From contig CAZOKO010000018.1 of assembly GCA_964580455.1 (NCBI GenBank), positions 1 through 33,985 on the forward strand: DNA of 33,985 nucleotides, given 5' to 3'. The DNA is from CAZOKO01 sp964580455 (GTDB lineage Bacteria; Desulfobacterota; WTBG01). This document shows positions 8,588-15,440 of this stretch, piece after piece (the first letter of the stretch is position 1; the number at the start of each line of letters is the position of its first letter). The notes below the pieces were generated by a model. It was not told the DNA's origin, made no database searches, and saw only the letters and a program-made list of their open reading frames with translations. Position numbers and translations under genes: made by a program.

Positions 8588-9409
8588 TTATTTCTGACAT
8601 CGAGGGCAGAAATGGCAACTGCGACCGGAGAGTTTGACCCTTCTGACAGGAGTATCACACCTCTGACATGGTTTTTCTTCCCTTTGATAGACTCGATGAA
8701 AGTTTTGATAACGCCCGCTCTCACCAAAGAAACTCCGATAATCCGCAATGGTATCCCCTCCACATGCAATGGCTTCTCTTAGTATGGAACCTATCGCCCC
8801 GTACAGCTTTTTTAACTCTTTAATTTTAATTGAGGATGACGGTTTCAAAGGATGAATCCCTGCTTCAAATAAAATTTCATCAGAGTAGATATTCCCTATC
8901 CCGGCAATTCTTTTCTGATCCATCAAAAGGGATTTAATTTTTACCGGTGAAGAAGTTATTTGCTTAAGTGTCTCAAGCGTAAAACTTTTATTCAATGGTT
9001 CTGTACCCATTTTAAGTGTTTTTTCCAAATCCCCCTTTGTCGTAATGTAGACTTCTCCAAATTGTCTAACATCTCTAAAAAGAATCTTCTCCCCCCCACC
9101 AAAATCAATGACAATATGAGTATGTTTATCTTTGCTGACAGGAGATTCAGGATAGCTCCATAACATTTGACCAGTCATTCCCAGTCGAAAAACAAGAACA
9201 TCTGCAGAGTCCAGGATAAATAGCAGTGATTTCCCTCTCCTTTTTATATTGGCAATTGTCTTCCCCTTCACCCTGTTTATTACCTCTTTCCTCGAGGCAT
9301 AACGTCTTACCATTTTGGAAAGCGAGACAACAATATTTTTTATCTTCTTGCCCTTAACTGTTTTGATCAAACCCCTTCGAATTGTTTCAGCTTCTGGAAG
9401 TTCAGGCAT
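8588..9409 (-). CDS. mutM: Formamidopyrimidine-DNA glycosylase
   Basis: This 273-residue base-excision repair enzyme removes 8-oxoguanine and formamidopyrimidines and cuts the abasic site by beta,delta-elimination. The N-terminus reads MPELPEAET, giving the catalytic Pro and Glu after Met removal. The conserved lysine is in KRRGKSLLF (about 53-61). The helix-two-turn-helix region contains DQKRIAGIGNIYSDE, with the Asn that binds the DNA phosphate. A complete C-terminal zinc finger is present (C248, C251, C268, C271). Residues between finger cysteines include the conserved SGRS arginine loop. It is convergent with the ARPP-1 gene and separated from def by a 200-bp repeat-bearing gap. Nei-type enzymes are excluded by the family pattern at the N-terminus and finger. 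Identification secure. Confidence 0.94.
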   Translation of the reverse strand: MPELPEAETIRRGLIKTVKGKKIKNIVVSLSKMVRRYASRKEVINRVKGKTIANIKRRGKSLLFILDSADVLVFRLGMTGQMLWSYPESPVSKDKHTHIVIDFGGGEKILFRDVRQFGEVYITTKGDLEKTLKMGTEPLNKSFTLETLKQITSSPVKIKSLLMDQKRIAGIGNIYSDEILFEAGIHPLKPSSSIKIKELKKLYGAIGSILREAIACGGDTIADYRSFFGESGRYQNFHRVYQREEKPCQRCDTPVRRVKLSGRSCHFCPRCQK

Positions 9410-9486
9410 GTTATAAACTTACCACTTATGAATTTCCTAACAAATGATTCAGTGGGTATATCAATACAGTAACACTTAAAAACGAT

Positions 9487-9582
9487 ACTAGATTCTGGTT
9501 TCTGGATGCTTGATAAAAAATGAATTTAAATCCAATATCCAGCATCTAGTATCCAGTATCAAGCAACCAGTTCCCAACATCC
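9487..9582. repeat. Degenerate ATCCAG/ATCAAGC word array arranged as an inverted repeat
   Basis: The right part (9531-9582) is a run of related words: ATCCAATATCCAGCATC, TAGTATCCAGTATC, AAGCAACCAG, AACATCC. The left part (9487-9514) is the same kind of array in the opposite orientation; CTGGATGCTTGATA there pairs with TATCAAGCAACCAG at 9557-9570. It fills most of the gap between mutM and def. Whether it folds in RNA is uncertain. Confidence 0.6.
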
Positions 9583-9611
9583 TGTCCACTTAAATAATAC
9601 CAAGTTATATG

Positions 9612-10127
9612 CTACATCTCAGACTTCTTTACTGCAGCGCGTTCTTTAGCTTCTTTTCTCAGCTTGCTTGTAAGGAGTTCTCTTTTTATCCTGGATACCT
9701 TGTCGATTATGAGAATACCATTTAAGTGATCTATCTCATGCTGGAGTGCTCTTGTCAGTAAACCCTCAGCATTAATTACAACTTCTTCTCCTTTTTCGTT
9801 AAGCCCTTTCACCTTAACCTTTTCACTTCTTTTTACCTCAACCATAACTTCTGGCAGGCAGAGACAGCCCTCTTCCATCTGGGCTTCACCTTCATTTTCA
9901 ATGATTTCCGGATTGATCAATACATTCAATCCTTCCCCCACATTTACAACAATAACACGTTTTAGTACCCCTATCTGGATTGCCGCCAGCCCAATACCAC
10001 GCGAGGCATACATGGTTTCAGCCATATCTTCAATCAATTCTTTTATTCCTTTATCAATTTTTCCCACATGCTCCGATTTCTTCCTTAAAATGGGATCTGG
10101 ATATATGACAATCTCTCTTAAAGACAT
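9612..10127 (-). CDS. def: Peptide deformylase
   Basis: Peptide deformylase removes the N-formyl group from nascent proteins, using an Fe2+ or Zn2+ ion. All three motifs are present in the 171-residue protein: GIGLAAIQ (residues 44-51), EEGCLCLP (85-92, metal ligand C88) and QHEIDHLNG (129-137, ligands H130 and H134, catalytic E131). An in-frame ATG 39 bp further upstream (10166) overlaps the end of map. I chose the ATG at 10127 because a strong AGGAGG site lies at 10138-10143, 10 nt before it, and because the protein then begins MSLREIVIYPDP as family members do. It follows map on the same strand by 28 bp. The two enzymes act one after the other, so the pairing is functional. Identification secure. 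Confidence 0.94.
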   Translation of the reverse strand: MSLREIVIYPDPILRKKSEHVGKIDKGIKELIEDMAETMYASRGIGLAAIQIGVLKRVIVVNVGEGLNVLINPEIIENEGEAQMEEGCLCLPEVMVEVKRSEKVKVKGLNEKGEEVVINAEGLLTRALQHEIDHLNGILIIDKVSRIKRELLTSKLRKEAKERAAVKKSEM

Positions 10128-10137
10128 TATAACAGTG

Positions 10138-10143
10138 CCTCCT
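10138..10143 (-). promoter_or_regulatory. Ribosome binding site that sets the def start
   Basis: On the minus strand AGGAGG lies 10 nt before the ATG at 10127. It is inside the alternative N-terminal extension, which makes the upstream ATG at 10166 unlikely. Confidence 0.7.
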
Positions 10144-10155
10144 CTTATTTTTATC

Positions 10156-10902
10156 TCAACATTCACTCAAGATGATTGGTCCATTACTGGTTATAGCAAT
10201 AGTGTGTTCAAAGTGAGCAGACAGTTTTCCATCCACGGTTACTGCTGTCCAGCCATCGGGAAGGATTCTAATTTCATAACTTCCTTCATTAACCATAGGT
10301 TCCAGCGCAAAAACCATTCCCTCCTGAAGTCTGGGATTGGGAACAGGATTTCCAAAATTGGGTATCTGGGGTTCTTCATGCAGAGACCTTCCTATACCAT
10401 GCCCAACAAAATCCCTCACTACTGAAAATCCATGGCTTTCCACCCATGCCTGAATTGATTGCGAGATATCAGACAACCTGTTTCCTGCTACTGCCTGTCC
10501 AATTCCTTTGTATAATGACTCTTCTGTAACTCTTAACAGTTTTTCCACTTTATTCCCAATATTTCCTACCGGCACAGTTATGGCTGCATCACCATAAAAA
10601 CCATTAAGCTTTGCACCAAGATCCAGACTTATTATATCGCCTTCCTTAAGTTTCCTTTCATCAGGAATTGCATGCACGATCTGCTCGTTAACTGACGCAC
10701 AAAGACCGGCAGGAAATCCTCGATAACCTTTAAAAGCAGGAGTAGCACCGTGGTTTTCTATAGATTGTTCTGCCCTGTCATTTAATTCCCCGGTCGTAAT
10801 CCCGGGCTGCACTGTCTGCCTGAGCTCTTCAAGCACACGTGCAACAATCTGGTTGCATACTTTTAACTGCTCTATTTCCTGTTTTGTTTTAAGTATAATC
10901 AC
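10156..10902 (-). CDS. map: Methionine aminopeptidase, type I
   Basis: This cytoplasmic metalloprotease removes the initiator methionine after deformylation. The 248-residue protein shows all five metal ligands of the pita-bread fold: D94, D105, H168, E201 and E232, seen in SLDLGAKLNGFYGDAA, GHGIGRSLHEEP, FALEPM and HFEHTIAI. H77 (VHAIPD) matches the conserved substrate-binding histidine. There is no N-terminal SH3-binding or zinc-finger extension, so it is the short type Ia form. The reading begins with GTG at 10902, preceded by an AAAGGAAA ribosome binding site. It is followed by def at 28 bp on the same strand. The gap upstream carries a degraded CTCTGCGG-type repeat at about 10968-10994. 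Identification secure. Confidence 0.95.
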   Translation of the reverse strand: MIILKTKQEIEQLKVCNQIVARVLEELRQTVQPGITTGELNDRAEQSIENHGATPAFKGYRGFPAGLCASVNEQIVHAIPDERKLKEGDIISLDLGAKLNGFYGDAAITVPVGNIGNKVEKLLRVTEESLYKGIGQAVAGNRLSDISQSIQAWVESHGFSVVRDFVGHGIGRSLHEEPQIPNFGNPVPNPRLQEGMVFALEPMVNEGSYEIRILPDGWTAVTVDGKLSAHFEHTIAITSNGPIILSEC

Positions 10903-11011
10903 AATGTGTACTTTCCTTTCAATAAGTAAAAAAATAACTGTTCTAACTTATTGTCATTTATATTCTTCTCCGCGCACTCAGCGATCTCTGCATTGAATAG
11001 TCACCCTGCAA

Positions 11012-11932
11012 CTACCTTTTTAATTGATAATACAAGTCACTGCCATAAGTAATGGATTCGATTCTCCCCTGTCGTTCCAGCAGGTATACATACTTTGTCG
11101 TTCTCCCTTTCGGCATACCTAAAGAATCAGAAATCTCAGAAAGATTAAGGGGACGCCTTCTGATTATATTGATGATTTTTTCCGGGATATCTGTTTCGAT
11201 GGTGTTCTGATTCTCTTCAAATCCAGCTACTACCTCGCATTGTTCGCCTAACAGCTCTTTTATTTTATTAAGATCTTCATTCTTTACAGGTTCAATCACC
11301 TTATCTCCTGCCGGTCTCACTGTAGTATTAAGCTGTATTTTATCAAAATCAATAGATGAGATAACGCTTTTTAACTTTTCTATTTCTTCAGGGATATCAT
11401 TCAACCCTTTCACCATCATAACCTCCAGCCACATCTTCCCTGGAAATACTTTTTTAAAACTCTTCAAACCTGATATCATCTGAGTTACATTCAGGTCCGG
11501 ATGAGGTTGATTGATTTCACAAAAGATCTCCTGGCTGGCTGCATCCAGCGAAGGAACCACCAGATCTGCTTCCATAAGCTCATCCCTTACACTTTCAAGG
11601 TGGAGAAGTGTTCCATTGGTAAGTACCGCAACCGGGATATCAGTTATTTCTTTTATTGAAGTAATAATTCTTCCTAAATCTATATTGAGTGTTGGTTCAC
11701 CAGACCCGGAGAGCGTTACATAATCGATTTTTTGATTCTGTTTCAAAGCACCTTTGAGTTCAGAAACAACACTTTCTAAAGAGATATAATCCCGCCGCTC
11801 TAGGGTTTTGTGAGTTGTCCTTCCTACCTGACAGTAAATACAATCAAGACTGCAGGTTTTAAAAGGCACAAGATCAACCCCTAATGAAAATCCAAGACGA
11901 CGGGACAGCACAGGTCCAAATATATGTTCCAT
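11012..11932 (-). CDS. Radical SAM protein with C-terminal winged-helix domain
   Basis: This 306-residue protein is a radical SAM enzyme of the wyosine-biosynthesis-like (COG0731) group. The cluster motif is CSLDCIYC (C-x3-C-x2-C, about residues 27-34), followed by QVGRTTHKT. A GSGEPTL motif (about 76-82) corresponds to the SAM-binding GGE region. The C-terminal 65 residues (IINIIRRRPLNLSEISDSLG onward) look like a winged-helix DNA-binding domain: a short helix, then GMPKGRTTKYVYLLERQGRI as the recognition part. Radical SAM plus such a domain is common in anaerobic bacteria, but the reaction is not known. Start at 11932 agrees with the family; the ribosome binding site is weak. It is not closely linked to map, being 109 bp upstream of it. 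Confidence 0.8.
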   Translation of the reverse strand: MEHIFGPVLSRRLGFSLGVDLVPFKTCSLDCIYCQVGRTTHKTLERRDYISLESVVSELKGALKQNQKIDYVTLSGSGEPTLNIDLGRIITSIKEITDIPVAVLTNGTLLHLESVRDELMEADLVVPSLDAASQEIFCEINQPHPDLNVTQMISGLKSFKKVFPGKMWLEVMMVKGLNDIPEEIEKLKSVISSIDFDKIQLNTTVRPAGDKVIEPVKNEDLNKIKELLGEQCEVVAGFEENQNTIETDIPEKIINIIRRRPLNLSEISDSLGMPKGRTTKYVYLLERQGRIESITYGSDLYYQLKR

Positions 11933-11999
11933 GATCTTTTACTTAATACAATCTAAATTAAGACAAATAAAATATCTATTGTAACTATTCAGCTCGTTC

Positions 12000-12096
12000 T
12001 CATTCCTGCGAAAGCAGGAATCCATATCAAGTCAAAACGCTGTCCCTGGATTTCCGTTCACCAATCAGAGCCGTAGACAAGTTTCGCGGAAATGAC
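12000..12096. repeat. Paired-hairpin palindromic repeat (REP/MITE-like), interrupted copy
   Basis: The left hairpin is ATTCCTGC-GAAA-GCAGGAAT (12002-12021). The right part begins TGGATTTCCG (12048-12057) and ends TTTCGCGGAAATGAC (12082-12096), with about 25 bp between. The two parts together resemble the widespread arrangement of two facing hairpins, as in the intact copy at 30671-30740. It lies upstream of the radical SAM gene. Confidence 0.7.
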
Positions 12097-12165
12097 AAAT
12101 TGAGAATTTTTCATTTATAGCATATAGTAGCCATCGTTTTCTGTGGTTGAACAGTTACAACAAAT

Positions 12166-13593
12166 CTAAGTCAAATCCTTCGAAAGAAAAAACTTATATG
12201 CTTTATGGGTCATATAGGCATCTGCCTTGCTTGATACTTCAAAGGGTGAATGCATGCCTAATAACGATGTGCCGCAATCAATTATCTCCATTCCATAGCT
12301 GGCAAGGAATTTGGCAACAGTTCCTCCACCGCCTTCATCCACTTTGCCAATCTCTCCTGTTTGCCAGACTATATTATTCTGATTGAAAAGACGACGAATC
12401 ATCCCCACGTATTCTGCGTTAGCATCACTCGAGGCATATTTACCACCCGACCCTGTAAATTTGGTAACACAAACACCATAGCCCAGCTTAGCTGCATTTC
12501 TCTTTTCATGTACTTCCTGGTAATCGGGATCCAAAGCTCCATTCACATCTGCAGAAATGGCATGTGAATTTATAAGTGCCTGTTTCAAAGAGTGCTCTTC
12601 TAACGGCGCGCCAGTTTGCTTAAAAATATCAGCAACCATATCTTCAAGGAACCCTGATCTGGCACTGGTATTACCTTCACTGCCAATTTCCTCCTTGTCG
12701 AGGAAAAGGGCAATGGCGGTCTTTTGGGGCTTATCCATCTCACCGATAGCTCGAAGACTGCTATAAGCACAAATCCGATCATCCTGCCCGTAAGCACCGA
12801 TAAGACTCCGATCCCACCCAATATCCCTTGCCTTCTCGGCAGGAACCAGTTCGATTTCCGCACTAATAAAATCTTCCTCGACTAATCTAAATGTCTTATT
12901 AAGGTAATCCAAAATCTGTAGTTTAATTCTCTCCTGTGCATCTTTGTCAGGGAAAGGGATGCTTCCCACCAGTACGTTTAACTTTTCACCTATGATTGCA
13001 TCCCCAAGCTTTTTCTCATATTGAGTCTTTCGAGCCAAATGAGGAAGGAGGTCCAGGATGGTAAAAACAGGATCATTATCATCCTCTCCTATTCTTACAT
13101 CAAGTTCCTTGCCATCATTTTTTATAATCTTCCCATGTAAGGCAAGGGGGCGGGACACCCATTGATATTTCTTTATTCCTCCATAGTAATGAGTTTTCAA
13201 AAAGGCAAGAGCTACCTCCTCATAAAGAGGATTCTGTTTCAGGTCCAATCGAGGAGAATCAATATGAGAAACGATAATCCTTAAGCCTTCCACAAGAGGC
13301 TTTTTTCCTATTACTGCCAGACCAATTGCCTTTTTTCTATGCACTTTGTATATCTTATTCCTGGCAGAAGAAGAATTTATTCCTTTAAAGCCAGTCTTTC
13401 GGGCATATTTCTCAATCTCAATAACTGCTTCCCTCTCTGTTTTAGCCACATTGAGGAAGTTCTTATAATCTTCCGCAAAATTGAAAGCCTCTTTCTTCTC
13501 TTTAGAAGACAGTTTATCCCAGACCATGGTAGACTTTAACATGATCTTTTCTTTAATCCTCTTTGTTTCCTTCTTCTCCTTGTCCACTGGCAT
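12166..13593 (-). CDS. M18 family aminopeptidase
   Basis: This 475-residue protein is an M18 (aspartyl aminopeptidase / aminopeptidase I) metallopeptidase. It would remove N-terminal residues, often acidic ones, from peptides in the cytoplasm; family members form large dodecamers. Visible family blocks are SHIDSPRLD (H110, D112, metal and catalytic site), YGQDDRICAYSS, LDKEEIGSEGNTSARS (catalytic Glu and metal Glu), ADVNGALDPDY, and the C-terminal LLGMHSPFEVSSKAD that supplies the last metal-binding His. The start at 13593 has a strong ribosome binding site (GGAAAGGAGAAGG). The N-terminal 30 residues are lysine-rich and have no family counterpart, so a later Met (residue 18 or 23) is possible. 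It is monocistronic, 233 bp from the radical SAM gene. Confidence 0.9.
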   Translation of the reverse strand: MPVDKEKKETKRIKEKIMLKSTMVWDKLSSKEKKEAFNFAEDYKNFLNVAKTEREAVIEIEKYARKTGFKGINSSSARNKIYKVHRKKAIGLAVIGKKPLVEGLRIIVSHIDSPRLDLKQNPLYEEVALAFLKTHYYGGIKKYQWVSRPLALHGKIIKNDGKELDVRIGEDDNDPVFTILDLLPHLARKTQYEKKLGDAIIGEKLNVLVGSIPFPDKDAQERIKLQILDYLNKTFRLVEEDFISAEIELVPAEKARDIGWDRSLIGAYGQDDRICAYSSLRAIGEMDKPQKTAIALFLDKEEIGSEGNTSARSGFLEDMVADIFKQTGAPLEEHSLKQALINSHAISADVNGALDPDYQEVHEKRNAAKLGYGVCVTKFTGSGGKYASSDANAEYVGMIRRLFNQNNIVWQTGEIGKVDEGGGGTVAKFLASYGMEIIDCGTSLLGMHSPFEVSSKADAYMTHKAYKFFLSKDLT

Positions 13594-14169
13594 ACCTTCT
13601 CCTTTCCTTGAAATACAATACTATTCAGGAAAATCTACAATCTATTGAAGTTAAAAGAGTTTTTCTATGCAAATCCATCAACTATCCATATGGAAAGATA
13701 ACAAACTTGCATCGGCAAAGTCAAACGGTTTTTTCTTTGCTAAATCAAATTGATTTAAACACAGAGGCATTGAGAAATAATCAATTTTTAAAATTTTCGT
13801 TTTTAACTACTGATCAGGTTATTATTTATGTTAACGTTTTAGGCTCTATGGACGATGCCCTTGATGGTAGTTATTTACCGTAACATGCTCAACAAAGTAT
13901 TGATAATTTCGGCTTTCTGGGTGGTGTCCTTTACTGTAAGGTGAGCTTTAATTTATCCTTAGCTGTCTTGCCATCATGTTCCCCTGAATATAATATCTGT
14001 TTCAGGTCATCTAGTACAAATCAGACCTTTATTCAAATTTCAAGCCCCGTTGTTTTGTGTGACCCCATTGTTTTGACTTGAGTCGCGCGGAGCGCTGCTC
14101 AACATTTATTATACTAAAAAATGTACAAAAAGGGTTGAAATTGTCTCCACAATGTCTTATTGTACCTGT
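13594..14169. other. Non-coding, AT-rich gap with repeat remnants
   Basis: No convincing gene lies here. A 106-codon open frame reaching 13883 has no homology-like pattern, and its beginning overlaps the M18 gene. The gap holds the first copy of the dispersed FCGGC-type repeat (13857-13940), and near 14041-14070 short words of the type GACCCCATTG that resemble fragments of GGGTCA-type repeats elsewhere. A possible -10 element TATACT is at 14110-14115, about 60 bp before the toxin start, without a clear -35. Confidence 0.5.
13857..13940 (+). repeat. Dispersed degenerate repeat (TTTCGGCTTTCTGG family), copy 1
   Basis: The core TGATAATTTCGGCTTTCTGG (13901-13920) is followed by GTGGTGTCCT. It is preceded by CCTTGATGGTAG (13859-13870), the word that ends the copies at 15007 and 16958. 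So this looks like the tail of one copy joined to the head of another. Copies lie only between 13.8 and 21.7 kb of the window. Confidence 0.65.
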
Positions 14170-14442
14170 ATGAAAACATTCAAGTGGAATGCCGAAAAAA
14201 ATGAAATTCTTGCCAAAGAAAGCGGGATTACTTTTGAGGAAATAGTCCAGAAGATTGGATCAGGGGCTAATGTTATAGAAACGGACCACCCGAATAAGAA
14301 AAAATATCCAAATCAAAGAATAATTATAATAGCTGTTGATGGGTACGCTTATTTGGTCCCATGCGTTATAGATAAAGATGAGTATTTCCTTAAAACGATA
14401 ATCCCAAGCAGGAAGGCAACCAAGAAATATTTTGGAGGATAA
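14170..14442 (+). CDS. BrnT-like type II toxin
   Basis: This roughly 90-residue basic protein resembles BrnT-family ribonuclease toxins. It begins MKTFKWNAEKNEILAKESGI-TFEEIV, matching the family's 'FxWdxxKnxxxxxkhgvsFeea' opening, and ends IPSRKATKKYF, matching 'iSaRkAtkkE'. The expected acidic-to-basic pattern with a central TDHPNKKKYPNQRI segment is visible. An ATG six codons earlier (14152) is in frame; I prefer 14170 because the family begins close to the FxW motif, though neither has a good ribosome binding site. It is followed at once by a CopG-type antitoxin, in the toxin-first order typical of brnTA. The sequence is divergent, so the BrnT call is moderate and the toxin-antitoxin call is stronger. 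Confidence 0.68.
   Translation: MKTFKWNAEKNEILAKESGITFEEIVQKIGSGANVIETDHPNKKKYPNQRIIIIAVDGYAYLVPCVIDKDEYFLKTIIPSRKATKKYFGG
14434..14438 (+). promoter_or_regulatory. Ribosome binding site of the CopG antitoxin inside the toxin's last codons
   Basis: GGAGG forms the last Gly-Gly codons of the toxin and sits 5 nt before the antitoxin ATG at 14444. It selects this ATG over an in-frame TTG at 14432 and suggests strong, coupled antitoxin translation. Confidence 0.7.
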
Positions 14443-14443
14443 A

Positions 14444-14713
14444 ATGACCAAGAAACAAAAAAGGATAATCCTTGATGGATACGAAAAAGAAATTCTAGAG
14501 GCATACGAGGATGGAAAGCTAAAGCCCTCTAAATCGCAAACTGATTACCAGACAATTGCACGGAATACGATGAAGAAAAGCAGGAAAATAAATATAAGGA
14601 TATCTGATAATGATCTTTCAGCCTTGCAAAGAAGAGCTGCACGGGAAGGTATCCCCTATCAAACATTGGTAGGCAGTGTACTTCACAAATTCGCCAGCGG
14701 ACTCTTAAAATAA
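14444..14713 (+). CDS. CopG family antitoxin
   Basis: This 89-residue protein is the partner of the preceding toxin. The C-terminal half (KINIRISDNDLSALQRRA, then AREGIPYQTLVGSVLHKFASG) is the ribbon-helix-helix domain of the CopG_antitoxin family: a beta strand that enters the DNA groove and two helices containing the 'GxPYQTLIxxxLHKfxxG' signature. The acidic N-terminal half (YEKEILEAYEDGKLKPS) is the likely toxin-binding part. It starts 1 nt after the toxin stop with an excellent ribosome binding site, so the two are one operon. Such proteins usually repress their own promoter. A strong terminator follows at 14744-14777. Confidence 0.82.
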   Translation: MTKKQKRIILDGYEKEILEAYEDGKLKPSKSQTDYQTIARNTMKKSRKINIRISDNDLSALQRRAAREGIPYQTLVGSVLHKFASGLLK

Positions 14714-14743
14714 GCAAAATAGAAAAATCCGGGCATAACAATC

Positions 14744-14778
14744 AAAATCACCGGACGTCAAAGACGCCGGTGATTTTT
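14744..14778 (+). terminator. Rho-independent terminator after the toxin-antitoxin operon
   Basis: A long hairpin has arms AAAATCACCGG-A-CGTC (14744-14759) and GACG-CCGG-TGATTTT (14763-14777), with a 3-nt loop and one bulged base. The right arm ends in a run of T. The flanking A and T tracts make it bidirectional in principle. Confidence 0.85.
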
Positions 14779-15227
14779 ACAGTGTGTTGAGTTCAGATAT
14801 ATTCAATATATAAGAATTCTTTAATTGACAATATTTGTGATTGAGCTTCCTTTTTGATGGGGTAAGGATGGGAAATAATCTCTTGTACTTCAATAAAAAG
14901 GACCGCAAGATTTCTAACGTAGCACTGAGAACCTCAGATTATGATTTATGTAAGAAGTGAAGGCCATTATTGGAGGTAGTTTTCAGGAAGGTGTTTACTG
15001 AAAGATACTCAACGAAGTGTTGATAATTTCGGCTTCCTGATCGGTGTCCTTGATGGTAGAATGTTAAAATTTTAAGGGGTTAATTGAAACCACAAGATGT
15101 TGTGTATTAGAAAAGTGGAAAAGGAGAGGTAAGAGTTAATGACAATAATTAGTACCACATCATGACTTTTTTTGAATAAATGAAAACAAGCCTTTATATT
15201 AAATTGAATCTTAAAACCGAGTAAATA
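14779..15227. other. Non-coding gap with dispersed repeat
   Basis: No gene of normal length is present. A 30-codon frame at 14868-14960 has a purine-rich site before it, but nothing else supports it. The gap carries copy 2 of the TTTCGGCTTTCTGG-type repeat (15007-15075). Confidence 0.45.
15007..15075 (+). repeat. Dispersed degenerate repeat (TTTCGGCTTTCTGG family), copy 2
   Basis: The stretch ACTCAACGAAGTGTTGATAA (15007-15026) continues TTTCGGCTTCCTGATCGGTG and ends TCCTTGATGGTAGAATGTTA. It matches copy 1 closely in the CTCAACaAAGTaTTGATAA part and copy 3 in the CCTTGATGGTAG tail. Confidence 0.7.
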
Positions 15228-15380
15228 TTACTCCATAAGCTTAAATGATATGGCTGCCAAAAAACCAAACAGGGTGCTAAGATCCACCGCGCTCGCATTC
15301 CCCATATGGACCGTCTCCGGTATCATGGCTGCGGTAATCATTGTAAACATCTCTCCGGCAGACAGGCTTGACAGGGGCCT
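15228..15380 (-). pseudogene. 3' remnant of a ZIP-family metal transporter gene
   Basis: Translated on the minus strand, the last 45-50 codons before a TAA at 15228-15230 read LSAGEMFTMITAAMIPETV, then HMGNASAVDLSTLFGFLAA and ISFKLME. This matches the C-terminal end of ZIP divalent-metal permeases ('AAGAxxTMxxDxMIPEAxexGG...LxTVLGFxxAFxLS'). No start codon or further upstream family sequence is found: the same frame reaches the stop of the adjacent MFS gene at 15441-15443, and the region between (15381-15440) reads better in another frame, hinting at a frameshift or deletion junction. Most of the transporter is missing, so this is a relic. Confidence 0.5.
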
Positions 15381-15440
15381 GCACCGAACTGCTGGATAAC
15401 AGACTCTTTGCCCAATACGGCCTGTACCTCTATGCTTTAT

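Noticed and set aside
9901..10425. A 174-codon open frame on the plus strand
   Set aside because: It runs antisense through def and map, both secure genes.
13563..13883. A 106-codon frame overlapping the M18 gene start
   Set aside because: It begins inside the oppositely oriented M18 gene and has no homology-like pattern; its end lies in a repeat.
14868..14960. A 30-codon frame after the toxin-antitoxin terminator
   Set aside because: Only a purine-rich stretch supports it; too short for any recognition.
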